In this document: piece after piece, positions 53,047-61,349 of the stretch
How the letters are laid out: each line of letters begins with the position of its first letter
Position numbering within the stretch: the first letter of the stretch is position 1
Source: Microbacterium sp. BH-3-3-3
GTDB lineage: Bacteria > Actinomycetota > Actinomycetes > Actinomycetales > Microbacteriaceae
Direction of reading: 5' to 3'
Length of the DNA: 64,000 nucleotides
Assembly: GCF_007679045.1 (NCBI RefSeq)
Contig: NZ_VEFS01000002.1
Span: forward strand, 248,001-312,000
The notes under the pieces: model-generated
Told to the model about the DNA's origin: nothing
The model's database searches: none
What the model saw: the letters and a program-made list of their open reading frames with translations, nothing else
Made by a program: the position numbers and the translations under genes

Positions 53047-54174
53047 ATGGCGGAGGGACAGGCGACGCGTCGACCGACCGTGTACGACGTCGCGCAAGAG
53101 GCGAACGTCTCGATCGCGTCGGTGTCGTTCGCGTTCCGCCGACCCGACAAGCTCAGCGACGCGACGCGCGAACGCGTGCTCGATGCCGCGCGACGTCTCG
53201 GGTACGCCCCCAGTGCGGCCGCCCGCGGCCTCGCGCGCGGTCGCACGGGGACTCTCGGCCTGCACGCGTTCGACCTGTTGCTGGAGCGCCCTGATCCGCT
53301 CGCACGGCCGCTCAGCGGCTTGAAGTCGCCGCGGCTCGACACCGGGTCGCCCATCGGCTGGGACGACACCGACGACGAGGTGCTGAGCGACCCTCGAGCC
53401 TTCCCCCTGTACGTCGACGAGGTGCAGCGCGGCTTCGAGCTCGAGTGCTGGGCGCTCGGGCGGCCCGTGATGCTCAGCAGCGGGTCCGACACCGACGTGT
53501 CGGTCGCCGACACCGTGGGGCGCGTCGACGGGCTCGCCATCTTCCCGTCGCCGCAGACCGCACCGACGCTCGCCCGGCACTCGCCGTCGATCCCCATCGT
53601 GCTGTTCAGCACGGCTCCCGCCGATGACGCGCATCACCGTGTGCGCGTCGACAATGCCGGCGGCATGCGCGCCCTCGTGTCGCATCTCATCGACGAGCAT
53701 GCCGCGACCGATCTCGCGTTCGTGGGGCGGCCGGAGGCGGCCGACGTGGTCGAGCGTCACGACGCGATGCTCGCGGAACTGCAGGATCGCGGCATCCGGT
53801 CTCGCCCGGGCGTCGTGGATGCCACCGTCCGGGGCGCCGACGACCTCGTGCCGCAGGTGCGCGCGCTGATCGCGGCGGGGCGGATGCCGCAGGCCTTCGT
53901 CTGCGCGTCGGATCAGCACGCGTTCGCCTTGCTCGACGCCCTCGAGGCCGAGGGCTTGCGCGTGCCCGACGACGTGGTGGTCACCGGCTTCGACGGCACC
54001 CTCGGCTCGCGCCTGACGACTCCGGCCCTGACCACCGTGCGTCAGCCGATGGAGGCGATGGGGCGCGCGGCGGCCCGCATCCTCGCCGGAACCGCGGGTG
54101 CCGCTCCGTCCGGTGGCGCGTTCGACGTCGTCTTCGAGGCCAGGGTCGTGGTGCGCCGCAGCTGCGGGTGCTGA
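53047..54174 (+). CDS. LacI-family regulator of the sugar operon
   Basis: 375 residues. HTH: TVYDVAQEANVSIASVSFAF with hinge RVLDAARRLGYAPSAAARGL. The effector domain ends with VVVTGFDGTLGSRLTTPALT. An insertion of about 40 residues after LGLHAFDLLL (with DTGSPIGWDDTDDE) makes it longer than the usual 340. It is last in the operon and probably binds TTATGCGCATAA at 47911. Confidence 0.87.
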   Translation: MAEGQATRRPTVYDVAQEANVSIASVSFAFRRPDKLSDATRERVLDAARRLGYAPSAAARGLARGRTGTLGLHAFDLLLERPDPLARPLSGLKSPRLDTGSPIGWDDTDDEVLSDPRAFPLYVDEVQRGFELECWALGRPVMLSSGSDTDVSVADTVGRVDGLAIFPSPQTAPTLARHSPSIPIVLFSTAPADDAHHRVRVDNAGGMRALVSHLIDEHAATDLAFVGRPEAADVVERHDAMLAELQDRGIRSRPGVVDATVRGADDLVPQVRALIAAGRMPQAFVCASDQHAFALLDALEAEGLRVPDDVVVTGFDGTLGSRLTTPALTTVRQPMEAMGRAAARILAGTAGAAPSGGAFDVVFEARVVVRRSCGC

Positions 54175-54192
54175 GCGGGCGCGGGGGCTGCG

Positions 54193-54357
54193 CCGTCGTG
54201 CGGATCCGGCGGGCGACGCGCCGGGCCAGGGGCACCGGCATCCGGCGTGTCGGGCGTCCCGTCCGCACGACGGCGCCCGCGGCAGCGCGTGTCGGGCGTC
54301 ACCTCCGCACGACGGCGCCCGCGGCAGCGCGTGTCGGGCGTCCCGTCCGCACGACGG
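54193..54357. repeat. Palindromic unit followed by two extra right arms at 42-base period (locus E)
   Basis: The unit 54193-54273 runs from CCGTCGTGCGGA to TCCGCACGACGG. The right arm then recurs at 54304-54315 and 54346-54357, each preceded by GTGTCGGGCGTC and followed by CGCCCGCGGC. It lies between the convergent LacI and PucR genes. Confidence 0.88.
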
Positions 54358-54372
54358 CGCCCGCGGCCCGGC

Positions 54373-55908
54373 CTATTTCGCCAGCCGCAGTGCCGCCCAC
54401 AGCTCGGCGCGCGCGCCGAACGACGACAGGTCGCGGTCGAGCACGCGCTCGGCCTGGGCGACGCGGGCGCGCACGGTGTGACGGTGGATGCCGAGGGCCT
54501 GAGCGGTCGCCTCGTGCGAGCAGTCGTGGGCGAGCCAGGCATCCAGGGTCTCGAGCAGCGCCGAGCCCTGCGCCTCGTCGTAGGTCCGCAGCGGAACCAG
54601 TGCGCCGGCGGCGACGGTGCGCGCGGCCTCGGAGCCGAGGGCGGCGAGAAGACCCGCCCGCGCGGTGTCGGCGAAGTCGGCGACGCCGGGCGTGGCCAGC
54701 CGGTCGCGCGCGGTGCGCGCCTGGGTCAGGGCGGCCGAGAACGCGTCGTAGCCGGTGGGTGCCGAGCACCCGACGACGATCTCGAACCGCTCGGCGACCT
54801 CGGCCAGCGTGTCGCGCGCGCCGGCGGGTACGACGATGACAAGGCCGTCGTCGCCGCGGCCGAAGAACACTTCGCCGCGGCGCTCCTGTGCGCGCAGCTC
54901 GAGCCACTCGGCGAGGGCGGTGGAGCGGGCGGATGCCGCGGGCGTCAGCGCCACCACGACCGGCGCGGTCGGCAGCGGGCCGAACAGGTCGCGGCCCGCG
55001 CGCCGGGCCAGCGCGGGATCGTCGGTCGCGAGCGACTGCACGAGCCCGGCCCGGAAGGTGCCGATGGCCCGGCCGAGGCCGTCCTGCTGCTCGAGGGCGA
55101 GGGCGGCCATCGCGACAACGGCGGTCACGACGCTGCGCGCCTCGTGGTCGAGGTCGTCGGCCGCGAGCGCGAGCACTCCGCGCAGGTGCCCGCCGCGGCC
55201 GAGGGTCTGCAGACTCACCGAGGTGTCGTCCGGGCGCACGGTCGACGCGGCGCGCGTTCCCCGGCGGAGCATCGTGGTGACCTCGGCTCCGACGGCGTCG
55301 AGGGCGGGGGAGGAGAGTCGCGCCGGAGGGTGCTCGGTGCTGAGCGTGCCGGCCGCGTCGAACAGGCCGACCCAGCAGTCCAGCTGCCGCGACAGTTCGG
55401 CGAGGGTCGCCGACAGGCCGTCGGGGCGGAGGGCCGCGAGCGAGACGGCGCGCTGGGCCGACAGCGACCAGCTGCGCCGCGCGTACGACTCGGCGGCGAT
55501 GGCCTCGGCGCCGGCGCGGGCCACCGCGATGAAGGGGGTGCGGTAGGGCACCTCGAACAGCGGCATCCCGCCGGCCAGGCACGCCGCCGACAGTCCCGCC
55601 GGGATGCCCTCGCGCACGACCTCGGTGCCGAAGCCCAGTCCGCGCACCCCGCGCGCCAGGAGGCGTCCGATGTAGGAGTCGTAGTCGGCCGGGGCGGCGT
55701 CGGCGAACTGCGTGCCCGTGGTCAGCAGCACGAGCCCCTCGCTGAGGAACGGCGTCGGATCGGCGAGGTCGCTGGAGTGCACCCACCGCACGGCCCGGTC
55801 GATGCTGCCGTCTGGCAGCTCGGCTTCGTCGACGACCAGGCGCAGGTGCAAGTCGGTGCGGGCGAGCAGGGCGCGCAGGCTCGGCGGGGCGACGGCGTTG
55901 TCGGCCAT
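54373..55908 (-). CDS. PucR-family regulator of the GABA/putrescine cluster
   Basis: 511 residues. The N-terminal PucR domain is DLADPTPFLSEGLVLLTTGT, the central part is GGDEF-like (GEVFFGRGDDGLVIV), and the C-terminal HTH is CSHEATAQALGIHRHTVRAR. PucR-type GabR activates gabTDP in C. glutamicum. This one is divergent from a GABA transaminase gene, so an activator role in polyamine/GABA catabolism is likely. Confidence 0.85.
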   Translation of the reverse strand: MADNAVAPPSLRALLARTDLHLRLVVDEAELPDGSIDRAVRWVHSSDLADPTPFLSEGLVLLTTGTQFADAAPADYDSYIGRLLARGVRGLGFGTEVVREGIPAGLSAACLAGGMPLFEVPYRTPFIAVARAGAEAIAAESYARRSWSLSAQRAVSLAALRPDGLSATLAELSRQLDCWVGLFDAAGTLSTEHPPARLSSPALDAVGAEVTTMLRRGTRAASTVRPDDTSVSLQTLGRGGHLRGVLALAADDLDHEARSVVTAVVAMAALALEQQDGLGRAIGTFRAGLVQSLATDDPALARRAGRDLFGPLPTAPVVVALTPAASARSTALAEWLELRAQERRGEVFFGRGDDGLVIVVPAGARDTLAEVAERFEIVVGCSAPTGYDAFSAALTQARTARDRLATPGVADFADTARAGLLAALGSEAARTVAAGALVPLRTYDEAQGSALLETLDAWLAHDCSHEATAQALGIHRHTVRARVAQAERVLDRDLSSFGARAELWAALRLAK

Positions 55909-55915
55909 GGATTCT

Positions 55916-55956
55916 CCTGTACGAGACGTATATGAGGGCGCTTGCGACTGTACAGG
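55916..55956. promoter_or_regulatory. Inverted repeat CCTGTAC...GTACAGG in the pucR-gabT gap
   Basis: CCTGTAC (55916-55922) and GTACAGG (55950-55956), 27 bases apart, lie in the 92-base divergent region. They may be half-sites of the PucR-type activator. Confidence 0.45.
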
Positions 55957-55987
55957 CAGGAGAGTGCGGGCTCCGTGGCGGCGTCCG

Positions 55988-55993
55988 TAGCAT
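55988..55993 (+). promoter_or_regulatory. -10 box TAGCAT for gabT
   Basis: TAGCAT, seven bases before ATG 56001, with no Shine-Dalgarno sequence. Leaderless. Confidence 0.5.
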
Positions 55994-56000
55994 CGCCGCC

Positions 56001-57350
56001 ATGAGCCTCGACACCCTTCCCCTCGTCGGCGGTCCGACCCTTCCGCAGGAGCGCCGCCTCGTCACCGCCATCCCCGGCCCGCGCTCGCAGGAGCTCCTCG
56101 AGCGCAAGGCCGCCGCCGTGGCATCCGGAGTCGGCCACACCGTGCCCATCCAGGCCGTCGCGGCCGGCGGGGGAGTCGTCGTCGACGCCGACGGCAACTC
56201 GCTCATCGACCTCGGCTCGGGCATCGCCGTCACCAGCGTCGGCAACGCCCACCCCGCGGTCGTGAAGGCCGTGCAGGAGCAGGTGGCCGCCTTCACGCAC
56301 ACGTGCTTCATGATCTCGCCCTACGACTCGTACGTGTCCGTCGCCGAGGCGCTGAACCGCCTCACCCCCGGCGACCACGCGAAGAAGAGCGCGCTGTTCA
56401 ACTCGGGCGCCGAGGCGGTCGAGAACGCCGTCAAGATCGCCCGCAAGTTCACCGGTCGTCAGGCGGTCGTCGCCTTCGACCACGCGTACCACGGCCGCAC
56501 CAACCTCACGATGGCGCTGACGGCGAAGAACATGCCGTACAAGAGCGGCTTCGGCCCCTTCGCCGCCGAGGTCTACCGCGCTCCGCTGTCGTACCCGTTC
56601 CGTGACGGGCTCTCGGGACCGGATGCCGCGGCCAAGGCCATCTCGCTCATCGAGAAGCAGGTCGGCGCCGAGAACCTCGCCGCGGTCATCATCGAGCCCA
56701 TCCAGGGCGAGGGCGGGTTCATCGTCCCCGCCGACGGCTTCCTCAACGCGATCGTCGACTGGTGCCGCGACAACGGCGTGGTCTTCATCGCCGACGAGGT
56801 GCAGTCGGGCTTCGCCCGCACCGGCGCAATGTTCGCCAGCGAGCACTTCGGCATCGTCCCCGACCTCGTCACCACGGCCAAGGGCATCGCCGGCGGTCTG
56901 CCGCTGGCGGCGGTCACGGGCCGCGCCGAGATCATGGACGCCACGCACACCGGCGGCCTCGGCGGCACCTACGGCGGAAACCCCATCGCCTGCGCCGCCG
57001 CCCTGGCCTCGATCGACGCCTTCGAGAACGAAGGGTTCGTCGGGCGCGCCCGCGAGATCGGCGAGCTGCTGCTCGGTCGCCTCCGCGAGATGCAGCAGAG
57101 CGATCCGCGCATCGGCGACGTGCGCGGCCACGGCGCGATGATCGCCGCCGAGTTCGTCGACCCCGCCACCGGCGCCCCCGACGCCGCGCTCACCTCAGCC
57201 GTGGCCAAGGCCGCGATCGCCGAAGGCGTGATCGTGCTCACCTGCGGCACCTACGGCAACGTCATCCGGTTCCTGCCCCCGCTGTCGATCGGCGACGACC
57301 TGCTCGCCGAGGGCCTCGACGTCGTCGCCGCGGCCCTCGCGCGCAGCTGA
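56001..57350 (+). CDS. gabT: 4-aminobutyrate--2-oxoglutarate transaminase
   Basis: 449 residues from ATG 56001. Class III aminotransferase signs are NSGAEAVENAVKIARKFTGR, AVVAFDHAYHGRT, FIADEVQSGFARTG and the PLP Lys294 in TTAKGIAGGLPLAAV. It converts GABA to succinate semialdehyde. GABA comes from putrescine through the oxidase encoded next, and GabD at 61350 completes the route to succinate. Confidence 0.92.
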   Translation: MSLDTLPLVGGPTLPQERRLVTAIPGPRSQELLERKAAAVASGVGHTVPIQAVAAGGGVVVDADGNSLIDLGSGIAVTSVGNAHPAVVKAVQEQVAAFTHTCFMISPYDSYVSVAEALNRLTPGDHAKKSALFNSGAEAVENAVKIARKFTGRQAVVAFDHAYHGRTNLTMALTAKNMPYKSGFGPFAAEVYRAPLSYPFRDGLSGPDAAAKAISLIEKQVGAENLAAVIIEPIQGEGGFIVPADGFLNAIVDWCRDNGVVFIADEVQSGFARTGAMFASEHFGIVPDLVTTAKGIAGGLPLAAVTGRAEIMDATHTGGLGGTYGGNPIACAAALASIDAFENEGFVGRAREIGELLLGRLREMQQSDPRIGDVRGHGAMIAAEFVDPATGAPDAALTSAVAKAAIAEGVIVLTCGTYGNVIRFLPPLSIGDDLLAEGLDVVAAALARS

Positions 57351-57357
57351 CAGGCGT

Positions 57358-57398
57358 CCCGACGGCGGCGGAAGACCCGAGAGCCCGCCGCCGTCGGG
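57358..57398 (+). terminator. Hairpin between gabT and the oxidase gene
   Basis: A perfect 14-bp stem (57358-57371 with 57385-57398; arm CCCGACGGCGGCGG), loop of 13, no T tract. It may attenuate read-through into the oxidase gene. Confidence 0.65.
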
Positions 57399-57441
57399 GC
57401 CACACTTTCCGACTTCGAACGACAAACCTAAGGACGCTTCC

Positions 57442-58902
57442 ATGGACGAGATCACCCGAGACGTGGTCGTCATCGGAGCCGGCGCCGCCGGCCTGACCGC
57501 CGCCAACGACCTGCGCACGGCCGGACTGTCGGTCGTCGTGCTCGAGGCGCGCGACCGCGTCGGCGGGCGCCTGTGGACCGACGTGGTCGACGGCGCGATG
57601 CTCGAGCTCGGCGGCCAGTGGGTCTCGCCCGACCAGACGGCGCTCATCGACACCGTCGCCGACCTCGGGCTCGAGACCTACAGCCGCTACCGCGAGGGCG
57701 ACAGCGTCTACGTCGGCCCCGGCGGCGACGCCAAGCGCTTCACGGGCGAGATGTTCCCCGTCGCGCCCGAGACCGAGAAGGCGATCGACGACATCACCGC
57801 GCGTCTCGATCAGATGGTCGCCGAGATCGACCCCGACAAGCCGTGGGAGCACCCGAACGCCGCCGAGTGGGACAAGATCTCGTGGGACGCCTGGCTGCGC
57901 GAGCAGACCGACGACGACGAGGCCGTGCGCAACCTCGCCTTCGCGACCGGCTCGGCGATGCTCACCAAGCCCACGCACACCTTCTCGCTGCTGCAGTCGC
58001 TGCTCATGGCGGCATCCGCCGGCTCGTACTCGAACCTCGTCGACGCCGACTTCATCCTCGACAAGCGTGTCGCCGGCGGCCTCCAGCAGGTTCCCGAACT
58101 GCTCGCCGAGCGCCTCGGCGACGACGTGATCCTCAACCAGCCCGTGCGCCGCATCGTCTGGGGTGCCGCATCGGCGACCCCCGCGAGCCCCGCCGACGCG
58201 GCCACGGGGCAGCGCGTCGCCGACCTGCGTGCGCTGACCGCCCGCGTCGATGCGGCGAAGTCCTCGTCCGACGGGGTCACGGTGATCGCCGACGGCGTCA
58301 CGGTGCGCGCCCGCTTCGCCGTGCTGGCGCTCGCGCCCGTGCTCTACTCGCGCATCTCGTTCGAGCCCCCGCTGCCGCGCGTGCAGCACCAGATGCACCA
58401 GCACATCTCGATGGGCTTCGTCATCAAGGTGCACGCCGTCTACGAGACGCCGTTCTGGCGTGACAAGGGCCTGTCGGGCACCGCCTTCAGCCCGTACGAG
58501 CTCGTCCACGAGGCCTACGACAACACCAACCACGGCGACGAGCGCGGCACCCTGGTCGGCTTCGTGTCCGACCAGAACGCCGACGACGTCTTCCGTCTCA
58601 GCGCCGAGGAGCGCCGCGAGCGCATCCTCGAGTCGCTGTCGCACTACTACGGCCCCGAGGCGAAGAACCCCGTCGTCTACTACGAGAGCGACTGGGGCAC
58701 CGAGGAGTGGACGCGCGGCGCGTACGCCGCGAGCTTCGACATGGGCGGTCTGCACCGTTACGGCGCCGACCTGCGCGAGCCCGTCGGCGCGATCCACCTC
58801 GCCTGCAGCGACATGGCCGGCGCGGGGTACCAGCACGTCGACGGAGCGATCCGTCAGGGCCACCGCGCCGCCGACGAGATCCTCGAGCGGACGCGCGGAT
58901 GA
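57442..58902 (+). CDS. puo: Putrescine oxidase / flavin monoamine oxidase
   Basis: 486 residues from ATG 57442 with AAGGA. The FAD motif is VVIGAGAAGLTAANDL, followed by the LEARDRVGGRLWT second motif. MLELGGQWVSPDQ, and near the end GAIHLACSDMAGAGYQHVDG, fit bacterial putrescine oxidases (Kocuria, Rhodococcus). It oxidises putrescine to 4-aminobutanal with hydrogen peroxide release. Other amines are possible. It overlaps the Usp gene (ATGA). Confidence 0.85.
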   Translation: MDEITRDVVVIGAGAAGLTAANDLRTAGLSVVVLEARDRVGGRLWTDVVDGAMLELGGQWVSPDQTALIDTVADLGLETYSRYREGDSVYVGPGGDAKRFTGEMFPVAPETEKAIDDITARLDQMVAEIDPDKPWEHPNAAEWDKISWDAWLREQTDDDEAVRNLAFATGSAMLTKPTHTFSLLQSLLMAASAGSYSNLVDADFILDKRVAGGLQQVPELLAERLGDDVILNQPVRRIVWGAASATPASPADAATGQRVADLRALTARVDAAKSSSDGVTVIADGVTVRARFAVLALAPVLYSRISFEPPLPRVQHQMHQHISMGFVIKVHAVYETPFWRDKGLSGTAFSPYELVHEAYDNTNHGDERGTLVGFVSDQNADDVFRLSAEERRERILESLSHYYGPEAKNPVVYYESDWGTEEWTRGAYAASFDMGGLHRYGADLREPVGAIHLACSDMAGAGYQHVDGAIRQGHRAADEILERTRG

Positions 58903-59771
58903 GCGGCGACCGCGTCGTCGTCGGCTACACGGCGACCGACGCGGGCGCCGACGCCCTCGCCCTCGGGGCGCGACTGGGTGCCGTGCTCGACACGTCCGTC
59001 CACGTCGTGGTCGTGCTGCCCTCGGCCGAGAACAACGTCTCGATCCCGACGGATGCCGGCTACGAGCGTCTCGTGCAGGACACCGCCCGCGGCTGGCTGC
59101 GCGAGGCGCTGGCGCCGTATCCCGGCATCCGGGGGCACGTGCGTTTCGCGTCGTCCGTCTCCGACGGCCTGGTCTCGGCGGCGGAGGAGTTCGGGGCGGC
59201 CGTCATCGTCGTCGGCACCGGCGGGGGAGGGCCGCGCGGCCGGCACCGCCTCGGCACGACCGCCGAAGAGCTCGTGCACTCCGCTCCCGTCCCCGTCGCC
59301 CTCGCTCCCGAGGGTGCACGCGACGTCGATCCCGTTGTGGGGCTCCCGCGCATCACCGCCGCGATCGGCACCCGCCCCGGAGCCGACGTGCTGCTCGACA
59401 CCGCGGCATCCGTCTCCCGCCGGGCGAACGCTCCGCTGCGACTCCTCTCGCTCGCGGGGGTCGACCTGCCGGGGCGCGTCGACGCGTCGCTGACCCGGTT
59501 GACCGGTCAGGCGCACGCCGAGAGCGTGCTCGAGTCGGTCCGCACGGCCCTCCCCGCCGAGATCGAGGCCGAGGCCGTCGTCGGCGCAGGCTCCGACATC
59601 GAAGACGCGGTGTCGCGCATCGACTGGATGCCGGGCGAGATCGCCCTCGTGGGCTCCAGCCGGCTGGCCCAGCCGCGCCGGCTGTTCCTCGGCTCCACCG
59701 CAGGGCGGATCCTCCGCGCCCTGCCCGTTCCCATGATCGTGGTGCCCCGCACCTCGGAGACCTCCTCATGA
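58899..59771 (+). CDS. Universal stress protein, two Usp domains
   Basis: 290 residues. The first domain is VVVGYTATDAGADALALGAR to GAAVIVVGTGGGGPRGRHRL; the second is ITAAIGTRPGADVLLDTAAS to EIALVGSSRLAQPRR. The ATP-binding Gly-rich loop GTGGGGPRGR is present in the first domain only. Coupled by overlap to the oxidase and permease genes. It may help tolerate peroxide made by the oxidase (inference). Confidence 0.85.
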   Translation: MSGDRVVVGYTATDAGADALALGARLGAVLDTSVHVVVVLPSAENNVSIPTDAGYERLVQDTARGWLREALAPYPGIRGHVRFASSVSDGLVSAAEEFGAAVIVVGTGGGGPRGRHRLGTTAEELVHSAPVPVALAPEGARDVDPVVGLPRITAAIGTRPGADVLLDTAASVSRRANAPLRLLSLAGVDLPGRVDASLTRLTGQAHAESVLESVRTALPAEIEAEAVVGAGSDIEDAVSRIDWMPGEIALVGSSRLAQPRRLFLGSTAGRILRALPVPMIVVPRTSETSS

Positions 59772-61327
59772 CCACTTCTCGCAACGAGGCGAGCCCCGCA
59801 CCCGACAGCGCCGTCACCACCGGCATCTCCAACAAGGGACTCCGGGTCGGCTCGATCGGCATGGTCGGCGCCGTCGTCATCGGCATCTCGACCATCGCCC
59901 CCGCCTACACCCTCACCGGGGCCCTCGGTCCGACGGTCTCGGCCGTCGGGTTCCAGGTGCCCGCGATCATCCTCGTCGGGTTCATCCCGATGCTGCTGGT
60001 GGCCCTCGGCTATCGCGAATTGAATTCCCGGATGCCGGATGCCGGCACCTCGTTCACCTGGGCGGCCCGCGCCTTCGGGCCCTGGGTCGGCTGGATGGCC
60101 GGGTGGGGTCTGATCGCTGCGACCGTGATCGTGCTGTCGAACCTCGCCGGCATCGCGGTGGACTTCCTGTTCCTTCTGATCGCGCAGATCAGCGGCAACG
60201 CAGAGATCGCCGAGCTCACGCGGGTCGTGCCGATCAACATCGCGGTGTGCCTGCTGTTCATGCTGCTGGCCACGATCGTGTCGTACCGCGACCTGCAGAC
60301 CACCCAGCGTCTGCAGTACGGCCTCGTCGGCTTCCAGATCCTCGTGCTGCTGGTGTTCGCCGGGGCGGCGGTCGTCGAGATGACGAACGGCAACGCCTTC
60401 GACGCGAGCCCCGTGCAGCTGTCGTGGTTCAACCCGTTCGAGGTCGACTCGTTCAGCGCGTTCGCCGCCGGGCTCTCGCTGTCGATCTTCATCTTCTGGG
60501 GGTGGGACGTCATCCTCACGATGAACGAGGAGACGAAGGATCCCGACAAGACCCCCGGTCGCGCGGCCACCGTCACGGTGTTCCTGATCGTGGCGCTGTA
60601 CCTCTTCATCGCCGTCGCGCTGCTGATGTTCGCCGGCAACGGCACGGGCGAACTGGGACTGGGTAACGAAGACATCCAGGAGAACGTCTTCTTCCACCTC
60701 TCGGGACCGATCCTCGGCCCCCTCGCCTTCCTCGTCTCGCTCGCGGTGCTCACCAGCTCCGCGTCGTCGCTGCAGGCGACCTTCGTCGGACCCGCCCGCA
60801 CGCTGCTCGCGATGGCGCACTACGACGCCCTGCCGGCGAAGTTCGCGAAGGTCAGCCCGCGCTTCTTCACGCCCGGCTACGCCACCATCGTGTCGGCCAT
60901 CGTGGCATCCGTGTTCTACGCCGTCATGCGCGTGCTCAGCGAGAACGTGCTCACCGACACCATCACGGCCCTCGGCGCGATGATCTGCTTCTACTACGGC
61001 CTCACGGCCTTCGCGTGCGTCTGGTACTTCCGCAAGCAGTGGTTCGACTCGGTGCGCAACGTGCTGCTGACGCTGCTCGCCCCGCTCGTGGGCGGAGTGA
61101 TCCTCGCGGTGCTCTTCGTCACCACGCTGATCGACAGCGCGAGCCCCGATTACGGCTCGGGCTCCGAGATCGGGGGAGTGGGCCTGGTCTTCGTCATCAC
61201 GGTGGTCATCATCGTGGTGGGGATCGTCCTCATGATCGCCCAGCGCGTGAAGAGCCCCGGCTTCTTCCGCGGTGAGACCCTGGGACGCGAGGCGCCCGCC
61301 AGCGCCCGCCGTCGCCGCACGACCTGA
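59768..61327 (+). CDS. APC-family amino acid/polyamine permease
   Basis: 519 residues with 12 or more helices. The start is GISNKGLRVGSIGMVGAVVI, then PDAGTSFTWAARAFGPWVGW and IFWGWDVILTMNEETKDPDK. In this operon it most likely imports putrescine or GABA with a cation. It overlaps the Usp gene by four bases. Confidence 0.87.
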   Translation: MTTSRNEASPAPDSAVTTGISNKGLRVGSIGMVGAVVIGISTIAPAYTLTGALGPTVSAVGFQVPAIILVGFIPMLLVALGYRELNSRMPDAGTSFTWAARAFGPWVGWMAGWGLIAATVIVLSNLAGIAVDFLFLLIAQISGNAEIAELTRVVPINIAVCLLFMLLATIVSYRDLQTTQRLQYGLVGFQILVLLVFAGAAVVEMTNGNAFDASPVQLSWFNPFEVDSFSAFAAGLSLSIFIFWGWDVILTMNEETKDPDKTPGRAATVTVFLIVALYLFIAVALLMFAGNGTGELGLGNEDIQENVFFHLSGPILGPLAFLVSLAVLTSSASSLQATFVGPARTLLAMAHYDALPAKFAKVSPRFFTPGYATIVSAIVASVFYAVMRVLSENVLTDTITALGAMICFYYGLTAFACVWYFRKQWFDSVRNVLLTLLAPLVGGVILAVLFVTTLIDSASPDYGSGSEIGGVGLVFVITVVIIVVGIVLMIAQRVKSPGFFRGETLGREAPASARRRRTT

Positions 61328-61349
61328 CAACGAAACGAAAAGGAGCACC

